Shown piece after piece: positions 25,401 to 29,393 of a DNA stretch of 29,393 nt. The first letter of the stretch is position 1. Every line of letters begins with the position of its first letter. Origin of the DNA: an uncultured bacterium (GTDB lineage Bacteria; Cyanobacteriota; Vampirovibrionia; Gastranaerophilales; Gastranaerophilaceae); the NCBI GenBank assembly GCA_905211505.1, contig CAJMAX010000008.1:1-29393 (forward strand), given 5' to 3'. The position numbers and the translations under genes were made by a program. The notes under the pieces were generated by a model. That model was not told the DNA's origin. It saw only the letters and a program-made list of their open reading frames with translations, and made no database searches.

Positions 25401-26959
25401 ATTCTTCGATTTACTATATGGGTGCAACTCTTGCAGGAGCACCGACAGGAACAATTAGTTCAGAAGGGATGACAACAAATCCGGTATCTTTGATTTCTGA
25501 TGTTGTATTGTATCCTAATAAGATTAAATTGAATTATTTAAGATATAACCAGACAATTACATCTCAAAACAAAAGAGCGTCTGTGCAGAATCAGCTTAAT
25601 GCCTCCGGTGAAGTAATGCTTTTGAAGGATAATGTTCTAGGTTTTAAAAATTTAAAGATTACTACTAATCAACCTACAAATGCTAAGATTTTCAATATTT
25701 TAATGAAGAAACCCACAATAAAACAGGGTGTGTTTACATCTGATGTGATAATAAATGGAACTTCTTTAGCTCCAAAAATATTAGGAAATTTAAATGTCAC
25801 AAGTGTTGATATTCCATTACTTGATTCTACAATTCGTGATATTAGCGTAGATTTTAAGAATGATTTTATTTATTTGAAATCAAAAGGGGTTATCTTAACA
25901 AATGATATTATTATGTTTGCTAAGATTTTGAATAAAACAGAACCTCCTTATGTTATTGATGATGTTAATGTTCAGATGGATGTTTTGGATTTAAATGTTA
26001 TATCAAATGCATTGAATGATTTTGATGCAGATTACACAAGAACAAATCATATCAAAACGAACGGTTCTATGCCGGTTACTCCGGAACAATTTATCATTAA
26101 ACATGCGGAAGTGAATGCGGATAAAATTTTGATAAAGAAAGCTAATGCAACTAATTTTAAATCAGATATATCATTAGGTGCAGATCATATATTTAATATT
26201 AATAAATATCGTTTTAATCTGGCTAATGGAACTGTTGATGGACGATTAAGCTATAATCTATCGTCACAGAATGGCTATGGCGAAATGCATATTAAAAATG
26301 CCGATGCTTCTATTATAGGTGAAAATTTCTTTGATATGCCGGGGCAGATGTATGGTTTGGTTACAGGCGAAATGAGTGTTGCCTGTAAAGGTGTTACAAG
26401 TGTAGATTGTATAAATACATTGTCCGGAAATGGTAATTTTACGGTTGCAGATGGCAGAATGCCGAAACTTGGTTCTCTTGAATATTTGTTAAAAGCTGGT
26501 AACCTGATAACAGGTGGAATTACCGGGCTTTCAATTAATGGGATTATAGATTTGATTACTCCGTTAAAAACAGGGAATTTCCAGAGTATAAGTGGTTCAA
26601 TTAAGATTAAAGATGGTATTGCAAATGATATTCAGGTATTTTCAAAAGGTAAAGATTTGAATATGTATTTGACTGGTAGTTATAATATAGCAACACTTGT
26701 TGCAGACATGGAAGTTTATGGAAGTCTTTCTAAAAATTTCTCAACTTTACTTGGCCGAATAGGTAATGCTTCGTTGAACAGGTTATTTAGTGCAATTCCC
26801 GGAATTAGTATCAATGAAATTAATCCCAAATCTACAAGTAATATAAATAAAATACCTAATTTTGATAAAAATAATACATTGAGAGTCTTTAAGGCTGAAA
26901 TTTATGGTGATATTAATGGAAATAATTATGTAAAGAGTTTCCGTTGGATAAAAGATTAA
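22466..26959 (+). CDS. Giant AsmA/TamB/YhdP-like envelope protein
   Basis: 1497 residues. An N-terminal signal anchor (KIVTAAGILLLTCGFYTWGIPAVV, about 7-30) is followed by an AsmA-type start (NSGYIVDIGNPELSMGMFPSVWIKTDNFSI). A long series of beta-rich repeats fills the protein, and the C-terminal block (LSGNGNFTVADGRMPKLGSLEYLLKAGN, ...NGIIDLITPLKTGNFQSISGSIKIKDG) resembles the YhdP/AsmA C-terminal domain. This family forms periplasmic beta-groove bridges that carry phospholipids between inner and outer membranes. It therefore implies a diderm envelope. The length is like YhdP/TamB (1200-1300) or slightly more. The gene is unbroken. It is transcribed alone from a near-leaderless promoter. Confidence 0.85.
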   Translation: MKKKWKIVTAAGILLLTCGFYTWGIPAVVNIKAHKNFIENKIYENSGYIVDIGNPELSMGMFPSVWIKTDNFSILNEDNSKALSIENPRFKVKIFPLLFKKVEISKVSATKEDIYFVLSKEGKFQLGEYPLQVNAKQDFTLEKMDLNLGAYNVLLDDKLNGQKLTVNGEYFEHGKFVQNKQLKFGTKGVLKVQDKATDYFADVEINLPINQFSEDKLKINAKIEDFDISSIAEYARILSKDQLKDLNGTVNFSATTEDNSFGHKRVIAEVSTKNLEILGKDKAASIIYKDDLTAKINFTTVENGVNFKNSTITSKNIYASVEGSIYKLGQKYPYLDLSVAAKTSRLDEICSLLPGTETLIPEFNLYKLKKYVFYGSGEGKIKFKGVANRPFVTGFVKIRDGYLIHPIKGAPANANIDLNFVGKKMNLDVYVPTSKDQSVSVKGMVLIDGSKYSELQIESTDSVSLAPAQEVLNPLHEILKFQLGPVPILKVAGLGGIKLRSAGKKVDPHIWGEIHFRNVTASFNDIHNLVLKNGSGEVIFNDTQTTFKSYHATINGKPVEIKGDCSVLGKLNVLVTSKGQNIPQLIKVINTSPILVDIQKVVAPFTNPRGVADVFLNIYGNAKNAETIEFNKDLFAKGTITLHNATTVMQDTYLPFTRVNGVVNFNQYDSDYDINGYVRGSKIFVKGTGSNSQIDLTAKSDRFAIGDCNDLLYPKMNLPYQKEVGKIDVAFTGHYKGVAEAGKLDYNNVLVDGKFLSNRASSNPIKINGGTFTIRKGELKTSQLSGLFNNNPYTLSLTLTDIYDKMNISNAVFNFKNFDVSVLNVVKTQMKLPKELEQQMALISDIRGKTNINGHINNGKIWANTNLANISFVYKPYNTLVRILNGQAKIRGNELYLERVNTKVSSMPVFIDGSVSDIYTKPNLHLFVSAKPTQVFFDRFLNSKSVYPVKLKGDVNFNAHLRGTLERLGIRSNLNIGENSSIYYMGATLAGAPTGTISSEGMTTNPVSLISDVVLYPNKIKLNYLRYNQTITSQNKRASVQNQLNASGEVMLLKDNVLGFKNLKITTNQPTNAKIFNILMKKPTIKQGVFTSDVIINGTSLAPKILGNLNVTSVDIPLLDSTIRDISVDFKNDFIYLKSKGVILTNDIIMFAKILNKTEPPYVIDDVNVQMDVLDLNVISNALNDFDADYTRTNHIKTNGSMPVTPEQFIIKHAEVNADKILIKKANATNFKSDISLGADHIFNINKYRFNLANGTVDGRLSYNLSSQNGYGEMHIKNADASIIGENFFDMPGQMYGLVTGEMSVACKGVTSVDCINTLSGNGNFTVADGRMPKLGSLEYLLKAGNLITGGITGLSINGIIDLITPLKTGNFQSISGSIKIKDGIANDIQVFSKGKDLNMYLTGSYNIATLVADMEVYGSLSKNFSTLLGRIGNASLNRLFSAIPGISINEINPKSTSNINKIPNFDKNNTLRVFKAEIYGDINGNNYVKSFRWIKD

Positions 26960-27079
26960 ATCATTTCGTTTTATAAAAAGGCGGTTTGTTGTTCGTATTA
27001 AATATCAGAATCTCATCTTTAGAGCGACACCAGTACAAGTTTTTTTAGATAATGAAACGAATTCCGGATGACTTTCAAT

Positions 27080-27177
27080 AGTTATAATAGTGTAATCATA
27101 AACTTAGTCAGTACGTAATGGCTATTATGAACTGATGTGAATAATCTCTGCGTAGTCCTGTTACTGATAATGTAACA
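27080..27177 (+). other. Two tandem stem-loops in a 310-nt gene-free gap
   Basis: AGTTATAATAG (27080-27090) pairs with CTATTATGAACT (27122-27133) with one bulged G, and pairing extends outward with wobbles. TGTTAC (27159-27164) pairs with GTAACA (27172-27177). The gap 26960-27269 shows no gene otherwise. It could hold a small RNA or the leader of the next gene, but no known RNA family was recognised. Confidence 0.3.
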
Positions 27178-27233
27178 ATATGTAAAGAATATATACTTTT
27201 GCTATATTTTTAAGCAATTAAATGTTTCAAAAA

Positions 27234-27262
27234 TTGTTTATTATAGTGTAACGAGGTATAAT
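27234..27262 (+). promoter_or_regulatory. Promoter of the 60-residue protein gene
   Basis: TTGTTT, 17 nt, perfect TATAAT (27257-27262). The -10 ends 7 nt before ATG 27270, again leaderless. A GAGG just in front of the -10 would not be transcribed. Confidence 0.55.
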
Positions 27263-27269
27263 TAAAATC

Positions 27270-27452
27270 ATGGTCGAGAAAACTGAACAAAACTTAGAAT
27301 TAATTAAAAATCACAGAGAGATGAGTGAAAATGAAGTTTTTGAGCAACATCGGTTGTCTCACCAGACGAATCCTATTGCAAGAAAGCTGCTGGACTTTAG
27401 CAACGCTAACAAAACCCGCAGATTTTCAGTCAAAGATTTGTTCACACGATAG
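27270..27452 (+). CDS. Hypothetical small basic protein
   Basis: 60 residues, not recognised. The first half is acidic and helical (KTEQNLELIKNHREMSENEVFEQHR), the second basic (KLLDFSNANKTRRFSVKDLFTR). There is no signal peptide or membrane segment. Codon use in the second half is somewhat richer in G and C than that of its neighbours. The main support is a good promoter placed exactly for a leaderless start. After the stop, 27453-27581 holds no gene that I can support. Confidence 0.48.
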   Translation: MVEKTEQNLELIKNHREMSENEVFEQHRLSHQTNPIARKLLDFSNANKTRRFSVKDLFTR

Positions 27453-27534
27453 ACCCTGTCGCACGGTTTTATGAGGATCGACACGTACATCAATTTGTGC
27501 GGTTTGCGAAAGGTTGAAAATTAATTTTACTTCG

Positions 27535-27551
27535 TTACACTTTTTGTGTAA
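27535..27551. promoter_or_regulatory. Short dyad upstream of the 174-residue protein gene
   Basis: TTACAC-TTTTT-GTGTAA, a 6-bp perfect dyad, 30 nt before ATG 27582. It could be an operator or a weak hairpin. Confidence 0.35.
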
Positions 27552-27581
27552 TTAAGGTATTTATTTTAATTTCAGGTAGTT

Positions 27582-28106
27582 ATGTACGAAATAAAAAAAC
27601 AAATTTATTTAGATTTAACGAAAAATCAGAAGTCAGCATTATGCAATTTTTTACGTGCATTAGTTAAAAAATCTATGGATTTAACTGTAGAAGAGATTTG
27701 GGATAGTTTTGTTGCGGATGAAAAGTATTATCTGGAGTTAAATTGTTCCAGATTTGAATTTTTGGCAGAAATTATTGACGATGAAATTTTTGAAAACGAT
27801 ACTTTAAAATACCTGAAAGAATGTAAAAGGTATTATGATTACAAAGAAAAGCAGCGTCCGATAATAGAGGCAAATAAAGAATATGAAAAGAAAAAACGAA
27901 AATTTTTACAAGAAGTAAAAATGTCAAAAGAACCGCCGACAAAAAAACAACTTTACTATTATGAGCGATTGTGTAAAAAATATGATATAGAAAAAATCGA
28001 ATTAAAATCAAAATTAGAAGCTCGTAATACAATTGATAAGATTATTACAGATCATCAAACCGATTATAAAATAGAAGTAGAAAGTGAAACTGACGAATTA
28101 TGCTAA
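27582..28106 (+). CDS. Hypothetical highly charged helical protein
   Basis: 174 residues. The N-terminal half (1-85) is of unknown fold. A Lys/Glu-rich coiled-coil-like helix (90-115) leads to a C-terminal element TKKQLYYYERLCKKYDIEKIE. This resembles short T-x-K-Q-x-x-x-x-x-x-L domains found at the end of phage and bacterial proteins; the likeness is weak. AGGT lies 5 nt before the ATG. Its stop overlaps the prmC start (ATGCTAA, 7 bp), so the two are translated together. Confidence 0.75.
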   Translation: MYEIKKQIYLDLTKNQKSALCNFLRALVKKSMDLTVEEIWDSFVADEKYYLELNCSRFEFLAEIIDDEIFENDTLKYLKECKRYYDYKEKQRPIIEANKEYEKKKRKFLQEVKMSKEPPTKKQLYYYERLCKKYDIEKIELKSKLEARNTIDKIITDHQTDYKIEVESETDELC

Positions 28107-28936
28107 TTCAAGATATTGTAAAAATATTAACAGATGCAGGTATTGAACAGAATGAAGCAAATGTCGAAGTGAAATTATTAATTGAACATTTTGCTGGCTA
28201 TAGTCTTGTTGATATACTGATGGGTAAAAAACTGGATGAAGAGAAGTTAAAACTTGTTGAAGAAAAAGCAAAGTTAAGAGCTTCATCACGCCAGCCAATA
28301 CAGTATATTATTGGATTAGCAGATTTTATGGGCGAGAAATTTATAGTAAATAAAGATGTTCTTATACCTAGAGATGAAACTGAGATTTTGGTGAGGAAAG
28401 CTGTTGAAATAATGCAGGATAATAATTTTAAATGTGCGATAGATATGTGTACAGGTTCAGGTTGTATCGCTTGTATGATTGCAAAATTGACAGATTGTCA
28501 GGTTATTGGTACTGATATTTCAACAGCGGCTATTCATGTTGCATTTAGTAATATGGAAAGATTTAAGTTATTTAATAAAGCAACTTTTAGAAAATCAGAT
28601 TTATATTCAAAAATTAGGGATGAAGAAAAATTTGATATAATTGTTTCTAATCCTCCATATATTTCTGTGCAAATGAAAGCTACAATCCAAAAAGAAGTTT
28701 CATTTGAACCGGATTTAGCTCTTTATACTCAGGATGATAAAGGTTTAGAATTTTATGAACAAATTATAAAAGGTGCACCGAAAGTTTTGAATAAAGGTGG
28801 ATATTTGTTGTTTGAACTGGGCTTAGGACAAAGTAAAGATGTTGCGGAGATTATGAGCGAAACGGGATTTGAAAAAATCCAGGTTGTAAAAGATCTTGCA
28901 AATATTGATAGAGTTATTTTGGGCAAATTAAAATAA
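28100..28936 (+). CDS. prmC: Peptide chain release factor N5-glutamine methyltransferase
   Basis: PrmC methylates the glutamine of the GGQ motif in release factors RF1 and RF2. The 278-residue length is typical. The N-terminal helical domain contains QPIQYIIG (66-73) and IPRDETE (89-95). The SAM-binding motif I is DMCTGSGCIA (115-124) and the catalytic NPPY is at 184-187. In many bacteria prmC follows prfA; here it follows an unknown charged protein by a 7-bp overlap. Confidence 0.95.
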   Translation: MLIQDIVKILTDAGIEQNEANVEVKLLIEHFAGYSLVDILMGKKLDEEKLKLVEEKAKLRASSRQPIQYIIGLADFMGEKFIVNKDVLIPRDETEILVRKAVEIMQDNNFKCAIDMCTGSGCIACMIAKLTDCQVIGTDISTAAIHVAFSNMERFKLFNKATFRKSDLYSKIRDEEKFDIIVSNPPYISVQMKATIQKEVSFEPDLALYTQDDKGLEFYEQIIKGAPKVLNKGGYLLFELGLGQSKDVAEIMSETGFEKIQVVKDLANIDRVILGKLK

Positions 28937-28947
28937 TAAAATTATAA

Positions 28948-29393
28948 TTATTTAGCTCTTGCAATAATAATTATTGGGCTATATGTAAGTTTTGTTTTTT
29001 TGTATTTTTTAGTGAAATTATCACAAAAATCTTTTACTTTTTTTACAGTCCAAGTTTTTTCAGATAGCGAATTAACACCAGTGTTTTTCATATGTGCAAG
29101 TAATTCTAAAGGTGTTTTAAATTCTATTTCTTCATAAAATGTTTCACTATATAGGATTTCAAAACCTTGATTAGATAAAATTTGTTCAATTTCTTCCTGA
29201 GTTTTATATTGTAATGATAAGCCTGTTATTTCAGTAATTTCTTTAAAATTAGCCGGAGAAAATGTAGAAAAAGCTAAAATTCCATTTTTATTAAGTGGTA
29301 ATTTTATTATGGAAATAGCTTTATCAAGATTTTCGAACCATTGAAACATTGCGTTTGATATAATTAAATCCATTTTTTTTGATTTTAAATTGT
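28948..29393 (-). CDS. bioC: BioC-like malonyl-ACP methyltransferase, C-terminal part, 5' end cut by window edge
   Basis: The frame is open up to the right edge, so the internal ATG at 29373 is not the start. The upstream codons read NLKSKKMDLIISNAMFQWF. The (D)LI(I/V)SNA.FQWF...L motif is the hallmark of BioC, which methylates malonyl-ACP to begin pimelate synthesis for biotin. The end shows PLELLAHMKNTGVNS, also typical. The SAM-binding motif I would lie outside the window. Convergent with prmC, 11 nt apart. Biotin made by this pathway would serve AccB in this window. Confidence 0.8.
   Translation of the reverse strand, partial: NLKSKKMDLIISNAMFQWFENLDKAISIIKLPLNKNGILAFSTFSPANFKEITEITGLSLQYKTQEEIEQILSNQGFEILYSETFYEEIEFKTPLELLAHMKNTGVNSLSEKTWTVKKVKDFCDNFTKKYKKTKLTYSPIIIIARAK

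Noticed and set aside
26960..27269. tRNA, tmRNA, 6S or SRP RNA in the gap
   Set aside because: The hairpins do not match any of these as I know them, and no TTCGA-type T-loop or CCA-adjacent acceptor stem was seen.

Overview
The window is AT-rich chromosomal DNA. It most resembles the non-photosynthetic, gut-type relatives of Cyanobacteria (Melainabacteria/Vampirovibrionia, Gastranaerophilales-like). The evidence is indirect: several short prepilin-like genes with the FTLAEVLITLG(I/L)IG N-terminus, an isolated atpD-atpC pair (the cyanobacterial/plastid atpB-atpE arrangement), low GC, and dispersed TCATCCTGAAC / CTCAGAATGAC palindromic repeats. No rRNA, tRNA, transposase or CRISPR array was found. 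The first ~184 bases are GC-rich, unlike everything else, and encode a frame that looks like a hybrid of two families. They may be an assembly chimera or a foreign junction.

Layout. 1-184: odd hybrid fragment. 208-4306: purB (minus), then efp-accB-accC (plus), bounded by strong stem-loops. 4326-5550: prepilin gene (minus) divergent from an XRE regulator. 5587-8797: folC (with a palindromic insert), a zinc-type alcohol dehydrogenase, and an unknown protein carrying a CheD-like Thr-Cys-His signature. 8802-9901: split chromate-type transporter. 10044-10709: unknown protein, followed by 0.8 kb of repeats including a 66-bp minisatellite. 11534-13338: atpD-atpC. 13442-14443: second divergent prepilin/XRE pair, around a perfect 44-bp palindrome. 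14519-16477: uridine-kinase-like NTPase and two unknown genes, then a repeat-rich gap. 17053-17508: aroQ. 17525-18261: a third prepilin/XRE pair, decayed. 18293-21134: small Asn-rich protein, degenerate histidine-kinase-like protein overlapping an ABC ATPase, and a small HTH gene. 21169-21214: perfect 46-bp palindrome over a strong promoter. 21249-22407: two tiny genes and rubrerythrin. 22466-26959: giant AsmA/TamB-like protein. 27270-29393: small unknown genes, prmC, and the end of a bioC-like gene.

How it fits together. Most genes are housekeeping: purine synthesis, translation (EF-P, PrmC), fatty acid initiation (AccB/AccC), folate, shikimate, ATP synthase, envelope lipid handling. The most distinctive content is a repeated module: a secreted prepilin-like protein transcribed divergently from its own small XRE regulator, with dyad operators on the prepilin promoter. 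There are two intact copies and one deleted copy. A second theme is initiation without a Shine-Dalgarno: at least six genes have a -10 hexamer ending 6-7 nt before the ATG, as expected for leaderless mRNAs, while the others carry clear AAGG/GAGG sites, in one or two cases before a TTG start.
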